This document shows positions 34,903 to 46,002 of a DNA stretch of 64,000 bases, one piece after another. A model generated the notes under the pieces. The model had not been told where the DNA came from, did not search any database, and worked only from the letters and a program-made list of their open reading frames with translations. Position numbers and translations under genes: made by a program. Each line of letters begins with the position of its first letter. Within the stretch, counting starts at the first letter, position 1. Origin of the DNA: Echria macrotheca (Eukaryota > Ascomycota > Sordariomycetes > Sordariales > Schizotheciaceae); contig MU839841.1 of NCBI GenBank assembly GCA_030411725.1, positions 558,001-622,000 on the forward strand, written 5' to 3'.

Positions 34903-36301
34903 TCAGCAGGAGTGATTATCCGCTTCTTCGCCTCCCCCGTCCGAGGTCAAGGGCTCCAATACCTCCGCGATGATCCCCTCGATGATCCCCTGGATGATCG
35001 TCTCTGTAGCATCCTCACCACCGACGGAGTCCACACTCTCTCTCCTTCCTTCGTTTACCTCAGCTGCCTGTTGGTGAGATTCCTTTTAGCCAGTTTCTTG
35101 TGCCTGCGCTTTCTTTTTACTTACAGGCTCCTTGCGTTCAGCTTCCTGTTGCTGAGCTTGCTCTTGCTGAGCTTGCTCTTGCTCAGCTTTGGGTTGCTCT
35201 TGTTCCTTTCGCTCAGCTTCCAGTTGCGCAGCTTCCTTTCGGTCCGCATCCTCCTGATCAGCTAGGTTCTTCGCCATGGCCTGCCACGCCCTCTCCCGCT
35301 CGTCCCGCATGGCGGTCAGAAGCTGGTAAACCTTGGTGGCGATGGCCTCCTTTGCGCCCCTTGTGGTATATACCTTGGTGACGCGCGCCGCCGGGTCGGT
35401 TTCGAACTTGGGCGCGTCAATTTGAAACTCGGCCCAAGCATCGTAGTAGAGCAAGCCGCCGAACGAGTCCCCGTCGGCATTCGGCACTAGTTTATATTTG
35501 GGCTCCACGAGGCCGAGTTCCTGGCATAGCTCCCTGACCTTCTTTGCGATGTCTCCGTCACCCACATCCTCGTACGCGGATTGAGAGAAGAGGCGAGAGA
35601 GGTGGGGAGGAGCAGGCGTGTTCGTCGTGGAGGATTGTGGCGTCATTGTCGTCGTTCCGGGCAGGCTGCCGGCGACATTTATGGGAGTAGCAGTAGCTGG
35701 TTGTTGGCCGACATCCATGGGTGTAGGAGTAGCTGATTGTTGTATCTGTTGGTGTTGGTTTCTAGATGTCTTTGGAACAGTGACCTTCTCGCCCTTGGAC
35801 AGCAGCCACTCCACGGCACACTTTGCGGCGTACTGCTTTGCTTCCTTCTTCTTAGAGAACGGTGGCATGCCCAGCGTTCCCTTGGCGTCGACGGGAACAA
35901 AACCGGCCCCTTCGCGTGGGAAGCTTAGCATGTCGCTGGGACCGCGCTGGGAAATCGGTGGGCGGAGGTAGCACACGCAGTGCCACTTGTTTTGATATTT
36001 GGGGCTGGCGAGCTCATCATAGTGGCATTCCACAAATCGCCCACGGTGGGCGGCGCCGTATACTATCACCATCAGCAACATTTCCAATCTGCGTGACGTG
36101 TGCAGAGAGAAACATACCGTTCAACATGCTCACGTAGTCTTGCCCGTCAAATTCAGGCTCGGCGATTCTATAAGCAATCGAAGCCTTGAGCTCGAGGATG
36201 TTCTTGCGCTGAATCTCGGTCAGTGTTGGCTGGGGGAGCGACTCCTGCTCGGCGATCCACTCCTTGATGTCGCTGAAGTCAATCGCCTCGGCTGACATCA
36301 T
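34903..36301 (-). CDS. Double-stranded-RNA-binding-domain protein
   Basis: Three exons on the minus strand: 36301-36118, 36062-35125 and 35067-34903, encoding 428 residues. Intron 1 (36063-36117) has a GTATGT donor and GATAG acceptor. Intron 2 (35068-35124) has a perfect GTAAGT donor and AACAG acceptor; without it the frame would stop at 35086. The splice adds a well-formed 54-residue tail (AAEVNEGRRESVD, then IIQGIIEGIIAEVLEPL). Residues about 62-150 resemble a dsRBD (CHYDELASPKYQNKWHCVCY, then FSKKKEAKQYAAKCAVEWLL). A second, weaker domain lies at about 215-310 (IAKKVRELCQELGLVEPKY, then TRGAKEAIATKVYQLL). A Gln/Glu/Lys/Ala-rich coiled segment precedes the tail. Such proteins bind structured RNA; the exact role is unknown. 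The next gene upstream on the same strand is efg1. Confidence 0.82.
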
Positions 36302-36698
36302 CTTGGCTGAATACTTAGTTGCCGACTTGGTTTGTTCTCAGTATGTCGTCTTCTTGGCCGGTGGTTTTGTGGCAGCCTCGCGTGGGGTCGACGATAGTTC
36401 CTCTTGCCGGTTGTTCAACTTGGATCGTCGAGTGCTGCGCGGGGAAGGGGAGGGGGCGGGGTTTCTTCACGGTCGGATTGAATAGTCGATAATGAATCAG
36501 AATGTGCTGATGGCGAAAGGTTGCTGTCTGCAGAATAAACTGAGCCCAGCCTGCGTGTTGAGAGGGAGAAATATTTTGGGTTGGAGAGTGTAGTGACTTG
36601 CTATTCGCCAGCTGCAATGAGGCCGACAGTCGGTTCCACAGTACTCGAACTATCAAATGAGGGCAGGGTATCATATTTTATATCTAGTCTACTGGGTA
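36302..36698. other. Short spacer between efg1 stop and dsRBD start
   Basis: 397 bases holding the efg1 3' flank and the dsRBD gene promoter. No small ORF or RNA stands out. Confidence 0.5.
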
Positions 36699-37561
36699 TC
36701 AATCCTCCTCGAAGAAGCCGCCTCCATCGCTGTCGCTGTCCTCCTCCTTCCTTGGTTCCGCATGTCTGCGGCCCTCCTTCCGCTCTCCCGATCTCTCCCG
36801 CTGAGCTGACTTCCTCTTGTGTGCCCCCGACGCCTTGGTCTCGCCTTCGTTCCCCGTCTTTGGTGGCCTGGACGCCTTGGGCTGCTCAGCCGGTTCAGAT
36901 TGCCTATTTTGCAGCTTCTCGAGAGCATCCTTGCCCTCGTCCCGCAACTTCTCTATCGTTGCCCACAGTGGTGGCCGCGGCGCATGCAGCACCTGCGCGG
37001 CTGTGGGCTTCTCTTTTGAGTCTGCCTTGGCATACAGACTAACATACGGCTCTAGGAAGGGGTAGTAGATGGCGTAGTCGAGGTCCACCTCTGCGATGTG
37101 AAGATCGGCCTGGAGTTGGGCTTTTTCTTCCGTATCCTCCGTCTCGTTTATTCGCTTGCGCAGCTGTTTTGCTAGTCTCGTGGCTTTTTGCCTCTCTAAA
37201 ACCCCACTATCAGCACTCGAACAAGACTCGGAGGCTCGTCAAATTTACCAAAGAACCGGACCATGTGGTACTTCTTAATCATGTAGCTCCTGTGCTTCTT
37301 AGCCCTGGCCTCGGCAATCCGCTGCTTGTGTGCGGCTAGTTCGCGCTGGAGATCATTGAGCTTGTCGGCCGGTATCTTTGTGTTGTCCAGTGCCAGGAGC
37401 CGCTCCAGCGCGCGGGCTCGCTTCTTGATGTCGACGAGCTTTTCGTCGCTGCCCGCATCAGTCTTCGGCCTCTTCGCCCAGGGCTTGCCATGGTGGCCGT
37501 GTGATCGTTTGTGGCCCGCCGTTTCGCCATTAGCCTCTGAATGGCTTCGCTTGGTCCCCAT
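36699..37561 (-). CDS. efg1: rRNA-processing protein Efg1
   Basis: Two exons on the minus strand, 37561-37249 and 37195-36699, encoding 269 residues. The 53-nt intron (37196-37248) has a GTAAAT donor and TTTTAG acceptor, and splicing restores the family core MVRFFERQKATRLAKQLRK. Efg1 is a nucleolar small-subunit processome factor needed for early 18S rRNA maturation. Seen: a basic N-terminus (GTKRSHSEAN, HKRSHGHHGKPWAKRPK), a helical central region (IKKRARALERLLALDNTKIP, HKQRIAEARAKKHRSYMIKK), then DLDYAIYYPFLEPYVSLYAK and a charged tail ending in an acidic DSDSDGGGFFEED. Length and order match the family. It is divergent from sea4 with 266 bases between the two ATGs. Confidence 0.93.
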
Positions 37562-37827
37562 GGTTCCAGAATATGAGTGTTGTTGCGGGTTGACGTTGGT
37601 TGGAGAGAAGTCTGAGAAGAATCAGATCGGAAACCGCATCGAAAAAGATGTGCCCCACTGCCTGCTTCAAGATCGTCGATTTATTCTAGGGTTAGGGTCT
37701 GATGCCCCTCGCCAAGCTGGACCTCAAGCTTCAAGCTCAACAACCACAGCTCAACTTCACCCCCACTTTGGACAACAGACGGGGACAGGAAGTGAAATGA
37801 CCACGCCACAACTCCCTGGGTGATACA
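37562..37827. promoter_or_regulatory. Divergent efg1/sea4 promoter with telomere-repeat-like box
   Basis: A 266-base shared promoter. It contains TAGGGTTAGGG at 37687-37697, nearly two copies of the fungal telomere repeat TTAGGG. In yeasts, Tbf1-type factors bind TTAGGG-like boxes upstream of ribosome-biogenesis and snoRNA genes, which suits efg1. The motif is seen; its function here is inferred. Confidence 0.55.
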
Positions 37828-40800
37828 ATGGACCGGCCCGAGCCGGGATTGATCCGATGGTCGCCCAGTGCTTCCCGGGACTCGTTTTTGCACATCAATG
37901 TGCAGCACCGCGTGGTGCAGATCTACGAGCCGACGGGCCACGCCCAGAGGGGACGCTTCGACTACCGCAAGCTGGCCAAGCATGACGACCTCCCCCCTCT
38001 GACGGCCTATGACTGGTCTCCTTCCCACCCCGGCCTCGTGGCTGTCGGCACCTCGACCGGTGTCGTCAACCTGCTGCGCGTCGACGACGGCTCCAATGCC
38101 TACTTGGAGCTCAACCTCAAGATGTCGCGCGCCTGCCACGCCGTCGCCTTCAACACCACCGGAAAGCTGGCCGTGGCCTTGGACCGTGTCCGCAGCGACA
38201 ACTGTCTATACATCTGGGACGTCAGCCGCCTATCTACTCTTGACCCCTCCCGCTCCGGCTTCCCGGCCGACACGGATCCCTTCCTGGACCCGACGGACCG
38301 GCTGGAGCCGAGCGTGTCAGTATCAAGCGTGAGGTTCTTTGAGGACAATCCAAATGTGCTGGTAGCCGGCATCAAGGGGCAGGGTCTACGAATCCACGAC
38401 CTGAGAGAGGCTGGAAACGGCGCTGTCATTCATTTCCCCACCAAGTGCTGCAACAACCTGGCGATCGACTACGCGGACCAGAACTATTTTGCGTCTTCTG
38501 CTCTCGACCAACCGGGTATCATGGTGTGGGACCGACGGGCCACTCATCGTCAAGATGCGTCACTGGCGTACGCCGACGCCGTGGACCGGGACGGGATGCC
38601 CTGGGGAGGTGCCCTGAGGCTCGACCATGCCGTGCAGATGGAGGCAGACCCGGCACACATGGACAACAAGAACTCATTCATCCGGTCTATTCGTTTTTGT
38701 CGAGACCATCCGGGGATGCTTGCGGTTTTGGCAAGGACTGGCCAGTTGAGGATTCTGTCGACACGCCATGAGTTTGTCGACCACGACCTCAAGATTGACG
38801 GCGGTCCTGAACTACTGGAAGTTAGACGGTCGTTCGAGATGGACCCCCTTTATGCCGAGCCTAGTCACAGGGATGACAAAGTTGTCTCGTTTGACTGGAT
38901 CACCTTGCGGTCACCAGTTCTCCAGCCAAGGCTGCTTGTGCTTCGAGCTAGTGGCGCCCTCGAGGTTCTGGAGAAGCCGTCGTTCACCTCGGAATACCCT
39001 TTCAAACTGATACCGTGGCAGGCTCCATATCGGGGGCTAGAAGGTAACTGAGACCCCAGTTACGCGGGCACGCTCTGACAAATTTGCAGAAGGGACACCG
39101 TATCACGAGCCGATGGAGTTTGAACCAGCGCAAGCTCGCAGTCTACTGGGTCCCTTATTTACGGAGAAGGCTCTCTCTGACATTCCATTATTCGGCTCAG
39201 ATAGGGCCAATGTCAACGTCTTGGTGGAGCAGACCATGACAGCTGGTGCTCAGCTTGAAGATTTTGGCACTGAGGAGGCAGACCAGAAATTGCCGGACGC
39301 TTTTTTGAAGGCTTCTTCGCTGGCGGAGAAGCTCACGGCGTTGAGGCAGAGTTTGAGTCAGACAAACCAAGGGGTTAAGGGCCAGGTGAACCCTTCTTTG
39401 GGAGGCGTGCCTTCATCACAGCTACAGCGCCACGAGAAGCTGCTTGGCGATACCAAGGCCAGGAGCGACTTGCCGAATGAGGCGCATGTTGTGCTAGACC
39501 ACATGATGCTTCTCCGGGCCAAGGAGGGATACCTGTTTCATTATGAGAAGAACCAGAAGATCGTGGCCGATGATCCCTGGCTACAGGATATGTGGGCTTG
39601 GGTTGCAGGTAAGTACAGGAATTCCTTGCTTTGAGGTGCTATTCGTAGCTCACATTTTAGGCGCTGAGGAAGCGGCGTCGGATGGGGGCATGATGTCCCA
39701 CCCATTGGACCTGGGCTATATGGGCGTCTATACCATCTGGACCAACAATCTTGGTACGTGGCTGTGCTGCGAGCCAAGCAAATACTAACTTGCGCAGGGA
39801 GCAAGCCACTTACCAGACTGTCCGATGGGGCGACGGTCCCTGACCACGTTGGCTGGGAGCGTTGCTTGAATGCGATCAACAAAAAGCTAGGCGTCTATAA
39901 GTTTGACGGAGTCGAAACCAAGCGGCCGCATCACCGGGAAATGTGTCTGGAGATGTGCAACTGGGGTCGATCGTTGGACTCCGATATTAGCGCGGGTCCG
40001 GGTCGACAGCGGGACTCAACCTGGCACACTATGGCCGCAGCGCATGCCCTATTTAGGGGCGAGACGAAAGAAGCGATCCAGGTGCTAAAGAAAGCGAGCA
40101 CCGAACACCCGGAGCTCTTGTTCGTGTCGCTGGCTCTCCAGCTAATTGGCAAGAGCGACGAAACTGGGGCCAAAGGAACACTAGATTTCGACGAGCGGGT
40201 AGCGTCCAAGACGGATCCGTATCTTCGAGCTATATCGTCCATCATTGCTACGGGCGACTGGACCAAGATCGCCAACCAACGGTCCTTGCCGCTAAGGGAC
40301 CGCGTGTTTGTAGCGGTCCGCAACTTTTCTGACGAGGACCTTACTGCCTGGCTCCACCGCGAGGTCGCAACAGCGATCAAGACGGGCGATATTGAAGGCA
40401 TCGTGCTGACCGGCATCAGTGACTCTCTGGTCGACATTCTAGCACGGTATGTCGAAAAGTTTGGCGACTACCAGACGGCAACATTGTTGCTTTCCATCTG
40501 CGCTCCTCGCTTCATCGACGATGTGCGTGCGGCCGCTTTCCGGTCCGCCTACCGTGCCTACCTCCAGAGACACCGGGCCTTCTTCCTACGGTCCAAGTTT
40601 GACGTCGAGTCGACAAAGCGGAGCAAGCACCACGGCCGTCCAACCCTCCGGCCACCTGGTCGCCAGATTGCCCTGCGCTGTGTCTACTGCGACGCCGAGA
40701 CATCTCTGAATGCCCATAATGGGGGAACAGGGGGAAGTGGAACGGCCACGCCTTTGCCGAGCTTTATGGGGAGCGGACCCTCTGCGAGCGCCCATGGCAA

Positions 40801-41095
40801 CCCGTTCACCGAGAAGATGGCGGCGGCGGGCATTAGCTGTCCGAACTGCAAACGGCACCTACCACGGTGTGTAGTGTGTCTAGAGGTTGTCGGCATGCCA
40901 CGCGGCGACCGTCCTGAGATGGCGACACCTGAGGCCAAGATGGCCGGCCGCTTCCCGACGTTTTGTCTGCAGTGTGAGCACGTGCTGCACCTGGACCATG
41001 CAAGACAGTGGTTCGCACGACACCAGGAGTGCCCGGTGCCTGAGTGTCGGTGCAAGTGTAACTTTCGGGCCAACCCGGAGCTGAATTACCATTGA
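37828..41095 (+). CDS. sea4: SEA/GATOR2 complex subunit Sea4 (Mio/Mios)
   Basis: Four exons: 37828-39043, 39090-39608, 39661-39753 and 39798-41095, encoding 1041 residues. The introns are tiny (46, 52 and 44 nt), all phase 1, with GTAACT, GTAAGT and GTACGT donors. Residues 1-400 form an N-terminal WD40 propeller (LIRWSPSASRDSFLHIN, DNCLYIWDVSRL, AIDYADQNYFASSALDQPGI). A helical alpha-solenoid middle follows (LDLGYMGVYTIWTNNLGSKP, AMAAAHALFRGETKEAIQVL). The C-terminus at about 898-1035 is Cys/His-rich and RING-like (CVYCD, CPNCKRHLPRCVVC, CLQCEHVLHLDHARQW, CPVPECRCKC). Sea4 is a vacuolar-membrane GATOR2 subunit that relieves inhibition of TORC1 by amino acids. The start ATG is the first of the frame, and all joins preserve conserved sequence. 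Confidence 0.93.
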
Positions 41096-43132
41096 TGGGC
41101 ATCCTCAAAAAGACAGATATCACCAGACCATGTATAAAGTAGCCATAATTACAGATATTGAGGTGCGGACTTGATGGATATTGGAAAAACAGATTTGGAG
41201 ATATACGTTCGTCCCGAGATGCAGATGGATGAGCGTAGCACGCGATGCCGAGCCTCGTCCGCCATGTGTGCCAGTCTTGGGCATGTCTTGTCCCGGGGGC
41301 CTGCCAAGAAGGACACAGGGAGGACCAAGAGCGGGATTTCTTGGGTGTTTTTGGCAGAGTCTTGGGGCCGAGCAGCCAAGAGCCACGGGGAAAGGGGGCA
41401 GCCAAGAGGGCCAAGATGTACCAAGAAGGCCAAGAAGGCTGAGAAGAGGGCCAAGATAAGAGTCCAAGATCCCCGCTTCTTGTCTGTCGAGAAACAATTT
41501 GTTGTTGAACCAGAGAAAAGATGACAGGTGCGGATAAGTCTTGCGGAAGAGTGTTCAGATGACGGGCAGCATCTAGAGCAGCTAGAGCCCGCCGGTGCAT
41601 GCGGGCATCTTGGACGGAGGAGTCGTCCGACACTGATCTAAGAAGACGTTAATCCGTAGTTGCGGTCCTATCAATGTATTGTTCGCATGTACATGGATGG
41701 TGGGGTTGCGAAGTTGAGAATCAGGCTGGATGACGTCTTTTTGGTCTGATTTACTTTCGAGTCGTTGTCATGTCTCTGGCAAAGTCTGTTAACAGTTATC
41801 TACGGATACCACGCAATCAGAGCAAGAAGGCTTGATCCTTGAATCGAAGCGGAGTCGCCGGAGACCACGTGCCACACCTTTTTTCTCTGGGAGAAGTTTG
41901 CTGACGGGAGACGAGAGAGGCAAACGGCAAACATCACTGTGGCTGTGTAACTTGATCTCTGACCCGGCTCGATGGAAGATGTCGCGCCGCAACCACGTTG
42001 CTGGCCCTCTCAGACACACACATGCGCATCAGGAAGGACGGAGTCGCCAAGCACTTGGCGCGCGGAGGAGTGAGCTCTTGGCCTAGCGGAAAGCTTGGCA
42101 CCTATCTTTGGCATTCCTGTGGTGTTGCGAGACGAGACTCTCAAAGGAAATGTCGACGTTCTCAAAGGCAACAAGCCCCGCTGGAAATCCAGCGCGTCGC
42201 AAAAAATAAAACATAATTTTCTCGAAGGGAAAAAGAAAGTCCCATACTACTCCGCACACTTAGGTAGCAACCCACCGAGTCAAATTATTCTGCCGACCAA
42301 AGACAGACGAGAGGGGCAGAGGACAAAAGCGGTGGGCTGAGCGTGTGACCCGGAGGCGAGAGGGGAGAGAGGGGAGGCAACGGCGGCCCAGACTTTCCTC
42401 GCAATACCAAGGCTTGGCGGAGTCTTGGTGAGTCTTGGCATTTCTTGGCGCGGCAAGTCGCCTTGTTAGGGCGGCTCTTGCGGACACTGACATTTCCCGC
42501 GGACTGCTGTCTGACAGCGCTGGACAGCGCAAACAGACACTACATGGACCGGACCGTGGCTTCCACCTCTGGCCAATGGATGGGCAGGAAGACCCGAGGC
42601 CCCGACCGCCAAGAGGCAGCGCCAAGACTTGCCAAGACATTCCGCCATGTATCGCAGGACAGAGTCGCCGTAATAAAGACACAATGGCCCGCCAGTCGGT
42701 CCAAAGCATAATCGCTTTTTCTTCCTCACCTTTTTTGGCGTCGCCCATCGAATGCTCCTTTTTTTTGGGTTGTGACGACGATTTTTGCGCCATTCTTTTT
42801 GGTCCTGCGCATGCTTGCAGCGACTGCGTGTGCACGATTGATTGAGATAACGGCCTGTCTTGGGTGTGGTATCAATCTCAGCTTGGCGCCCTTCTTTCCT
42901 CGACAAATCACGACAGAGCCTGCTCGACCCGGTGCCAAGAACCAAAAATTCACACAAACCTGCTGGGCCCGCAACTGACGGCTACATATTCTTCCTTGCG
43001 ACGCTCGGACCTCTTTTCCTCCTCCACACCGCAGTCAATCCAGCACGTGATAGCAATCACGTGAATCGCACGTGCACCACCACTAACACCAAGATATCAA
43101 CGCACGGGCCTCTTTCAGGGGTAACAGCGAAG
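41096..43132. other. Intergenic region and promoter of pacC
   Basis: 2.0 kb between the sea4 stop and the pacC ATG. It is dominated by GCCAAG/CTTGGC copies (separate entry) and has a CACGTG box near 43058. The first 450 bases are purine-rich, with nine CCAAGA units between about 41303 and 41470. No gene-like frame. Confidence 0.55.
41303..42939. promoter_or_regulatory. Clusters of PacC-type sites (GCCAAG) upstream of pacC
   Basis: I count 18 exact copies of GCCAAG on either strand. Plus-strand copies start at 41303, 41375, 41401, 41410, 41429, 41450, 42046, 42608, 42621, 42631 and 42934. Reverse-strand copies (CTTGGC) start at 42054, 42077, 42094, 42413, 42434, 42444 and 42882. The pair at 42046-42059 is inverted with a 2-bp spacer. 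About one copy would be expected by chance in this length. PacC is known to bind GCCARG, so autoregulation or self-limiting feedback is a natural reading. Chromatin binding is not shown by sequence alone. Confidence 0.65.
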
Positions 43133-45001
43133 ATGTCTTCGGCTCCAGAGAACAACGGCAACACTGCGGCTCAGGCTTCGTCTGGGTCGTCGGCCTCTAC
43201 CTCCAACTCCAACGGCGCAACGCCCGCTCCGTCGGCTGCGCCCACCACAGCCAGCTCATCGAGCTCAGGACCGGCCGAGGAGAACCTCATTTGCCGCTGG
43301 GGAGACTGCAGCGACCGCTTCCAGAATGCAGAGGCTCTATATGTGAGTTATATCCTATAAAAAAAATTAAAAAAATAAAAATACTAATGTCGCAGGAACA
43401 CATCTGCGAGAAGCACGTTGGTCGCAAGAGCACCAACAACCTCAATCTCACTTGCCAGTGGAACCAGTGTCGCACCACCACGGTCAAGCGCGATCACATT
43501 ACCTCTCACATCCGGGTCCACGTCCCGCTGAAGCCTCATAAGTGCGACTTCTGCGGTAAATCGTTCAAGCGTCCTCAGGATCTGAAGAAGCATGTTAAGA
43601 CACATGCCGACGACTCGGTGCTGGTTGGTCGCCAGGACCAAAACGCGGCTATGAACGCGGGCGCGTACCGCCATCCCCAGAAGCGTAAGTTCTTTTTGCG
43701 GTCCTCTCGTTTTCGAGGCTAATTCGCCTCTAGCTGCTTCGTTTTACGATCACAATGGTCATATGCGCGGCGGGGCTAACTCGGGCCCGTACGGGCAGCC
43801 TCATCAGAACGGACAGGCTAGCTACTACCACCAGCACGCCGCCGCCCCGGCATACCACGCCGGTCCGCCCATGGGCTACTACCAGCCTGCGCCGACCATG
43901 GGTCCGCGCGGCGATTTCATCGGTCACCAGGCCGCCTTCGGCGATAACCGCACCAAGCGCGGCTTTGACGACCTCAACGAGTTCTTTGGGAGTGTCAAGC
44001 GCCGCCAGATCGATCCCACATCCTACTCGCAGGTCGGCCGCTCGCTGATCCCGATCCACAATGCTCTCGGCATGTCTGCCGGCGCCGGCGGTGCTCTGAC
44101 GGAATACATGCCGCAGCCGCCGCACACGCTGGGCGGCATGCATTCTGGCTCCCACGGCCCGCTGACGCAGCACTACTTCCTGCCGCCCATGCCCAACCTG
44201 CGCACCAAGAGCGATCTGCAGGAGGTCGACCGTTTCCTCGAGCAGATGCAGGCGACGGTGTACGAGACGACAGGCTCGCCCAGCTCGCAGTACGCGCCCG
44301 TTGACGTGCGCAACCCGTCGCCGACTTATGGAGCCCAACAGGCGCCGCGCGGCTCGGTTGACAGCTTTGGCAATGTCGCATCCCCGCTCAGCGCGCCCAC
44401 GCACTCGTCGGCTGCCGGCACGCCTGCCGTTACTCCTCCCAGCAGCACCATGTCGTACACGTCGGGTCATTCGCCCAGCGCGTCGTCGTCGGGCATGTCG
44501 CCGGCGCAGCACCATAGTTCTACCACTGTTGCGTATCCGTCTCTCCCCTCGCGTCCGAACCTGCCGTACCCGTCTACTTCGGGCCTGGGTTCGAATTTCA
44601 ATCACAACGAGCGTCGTCTGTCGGGCGGTGTGCTCCAGAGCGCCTCGTCTGCTTCGGATCGCGCGACACCGCCCGTCGGTGGTCCGCCTACCCCCAAGGC
44701 ATCTGACCAGCAAGTCAGCTCGCCGTCGCCGGATTCCGAGGCTGGAGGGGAGCCCGAGTCGTATGAAGACTGGCTGCAGCATATGCGTCTGCTCGAGCAG
44801 CTGCGCCTCGCGATTCGTGTGCGCATCGAAAGGGGCGAGTATGACGAGGATGCTGGCGGAGATAATAATACGAGTGACGGCAGCGACGGCGAGAGTCGCA
44901 TTGACCCGCGACTTGCCGGCCGTGCGATGACGGACGAGCGTATGGAGGCTTCTCAGGGCCAGGGGCAGAGTCTGTATCCCACTCTGCCGAGGGTTGGTTA
45001 G
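43133..45001 (+). CDS. pacC: pH-response transcription factor PacC/RIM101
   Basis: Three exons: 43133-43342, 43396-43684 and 43734-45001, encoding 588 residues. Intron 1 (GTGAGT, 53 nt) splits zinc finger 1 after Tyr70; intron 2 (GTAAGT, 49 nt) rejoins HPQK-PASFYDHNGHM. Three C2H2 fingers are intact: Cys54/Cys59/His72/His77, Cys90/Cys95/His108/His112 and Cys120/Cys123/His136/His140. After the fingers come the conserved GFDDLNEFFGSVKRRQIDP block and LQEVDRFLEQMQATVYE, the latter probably the signalling-protease region. A C-terminal closing helix follows (YEDWLQHMRLLEQLRLAIRV). PacC is cleaved at alkaline pH through the Pal pathway to activate alkaline-expressed genes and repress acid-expressed ones. 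The end SLYPTLPRVG resembles the usual family C-terminus. The frame stays open for 741 nt beyond the TAG (next entry). Confidence 0.96.
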
Positions 45002-45742
45002 GTCCCGACTTCTTTGGGTGGTGGAGAGGGTGGCGGTCAGTCGGGTCAGGGACTGGTTCAGGGTCAGGTTCAGAGCCAGAGCCTGGGTCAGATTCAGGCT
45101 CGGATGGAGGCTATGAATCGGATGGTGGCTCAGCGTCGGCGTGAGCAGATGTTGCGTCGTGGTCAGGCTTTTGGTCATGGTCAGGGACAAGTTCGTCGTC
45201 GCTTGCATTTGTCTGAGCTGGGGAATGGCGTTCAGCGTCCGCGCCATGGTTTGATGCAGACTCCGGTGCGGCAGCGTCGCATGCACGCTCAGGCTCAACC
45301 TCGCAGTTTGGGTTTGGGTCAGCACCAGCAGCCGTTTTCGCCCGAGATGCTGGGTCTGGTTGCACGTCAAGCTCCGGTTCATGAGCCTCTGAATGGGTAT
45401 ACTCCTTATCTGCCGGGCGCTGGATCTGCTCAGTCTCAGTACCAGGGTCCTCAGAATGGATATTCTTTCTCGGGCGTTGGTTCGGGTCCTTCTCAGTACG
45501 AGCCTGCTCAGAATGGATATTCGTTCCCGGGTACTGGTTCAGTTCAGTCTCAGTACCAGCAGACTCCCCGGAATGGATATTCTTCTTCATTCTCGGGCGT
45601 TGGTTCGGGTCCTGCTCCGTACCAGCCTCGTCAGAATGGATATGCTTCTCTGCCGGGTGGTCCGCGTACTGGGACTGACTCTGGCTCTGGATCTGCTTCA
45701 GGCCATCCTACTCTGCCTGCTCCGTGGTGGCAGCGTCGCTAG
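45002..45742 (+). other. In-frame open extension directly after the pacC stop codon
   Basis: After the TAG at 44999-45001 the same frame stays open for 246 sense codons before a second TAG at 45740-45742. The translation is Gln/Gly/Arg-rich. It starts with GQ-rich repeats (GQVQSQSLGQIQ), then a basic helix-like stretch (MEAMNRMVAQRRREQMLRRG), then tandem NGY repeats, and ends in HPTLPAPWWQRR. Possible explanations are stop-codon readthrough (an 835-residue protein), a separate gene from the internal ATG at 45104 (212 codons), a former coding tail cut off by a nonsense mutation, a sequencing error, or a 3' UTR open by composition. The stop context (TAG-GTC) is not one of the well-known readthrough contexts. 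Confidence 0.5.
45392..45643 (+). repeat. NGY tandem repeats in the pacC extension
   Basis: Five units start with Asn-Gly-Tyr at 45392, 45455, 45512, 45572 and 45635, spaced 63, 57, 60 and 63 bases. The consensus is roughly NGYSFSGVGSGPSQYEPAQ. All spacing changes are multiples of three, so the frame is preserved through every expansion or contraction. Confidence 0.85.
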
Positions 45743-45924
45743 TCGGTCGTTTCTTTTCGGTTACTACTTGGTATGGGGGTCCATATGGGATGGGTATGGG
45801 TTGGGTTGTATGATGATAATTGATTGGGGAGGGGGAAGGCAATAGCGGGTCAGGTCATGATAACTCTTTTGTTTCTGCTCGGTTTTTCAAAATTTTATTA
45901 TATCATGGGAATGAATGTTATATG

Positions 45925-46002
45925 CCTGTTCTTGTCTGCCTGTTCTTGTCTGCTTGCTTGTTCTTGTTCTTGTTCTTGCCTGCTTGTTCTTGTTCTTGTC
46001 GT
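45925..46002 (+). repeat. Degenerate (TTCTTG)n / (TGCCTGTTCTTG) repeat
   Basis: About 78 bases of alternating TTCTTG, TGCCTG and TGCTTG units on the plus strand, in the 3' flank after the pacC extension. Confidence 0.8.

Noticed and set aside
40833..41633. 266-codon minus frame at the 3' end of sea4
   Set aside because: Antisense to the RING-like exon of sea4 and running into repeat-rich promoter DNA; no homology.
43730..45382. 550-codon open frame on the minus strand opposite pacC
   Set aside because: It is Arg/His/Leu-rich with no domain sequence and lies antisense to the well-supported pacC exon 3; it reflects codon bias of the sense gene.
45111..45590. 159-codon minus frame with NIHSE repeats
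   Set aside because: Shadow of the same NGY repeat DNA as the plus-strand extension; low-complexity and without an independent start context.
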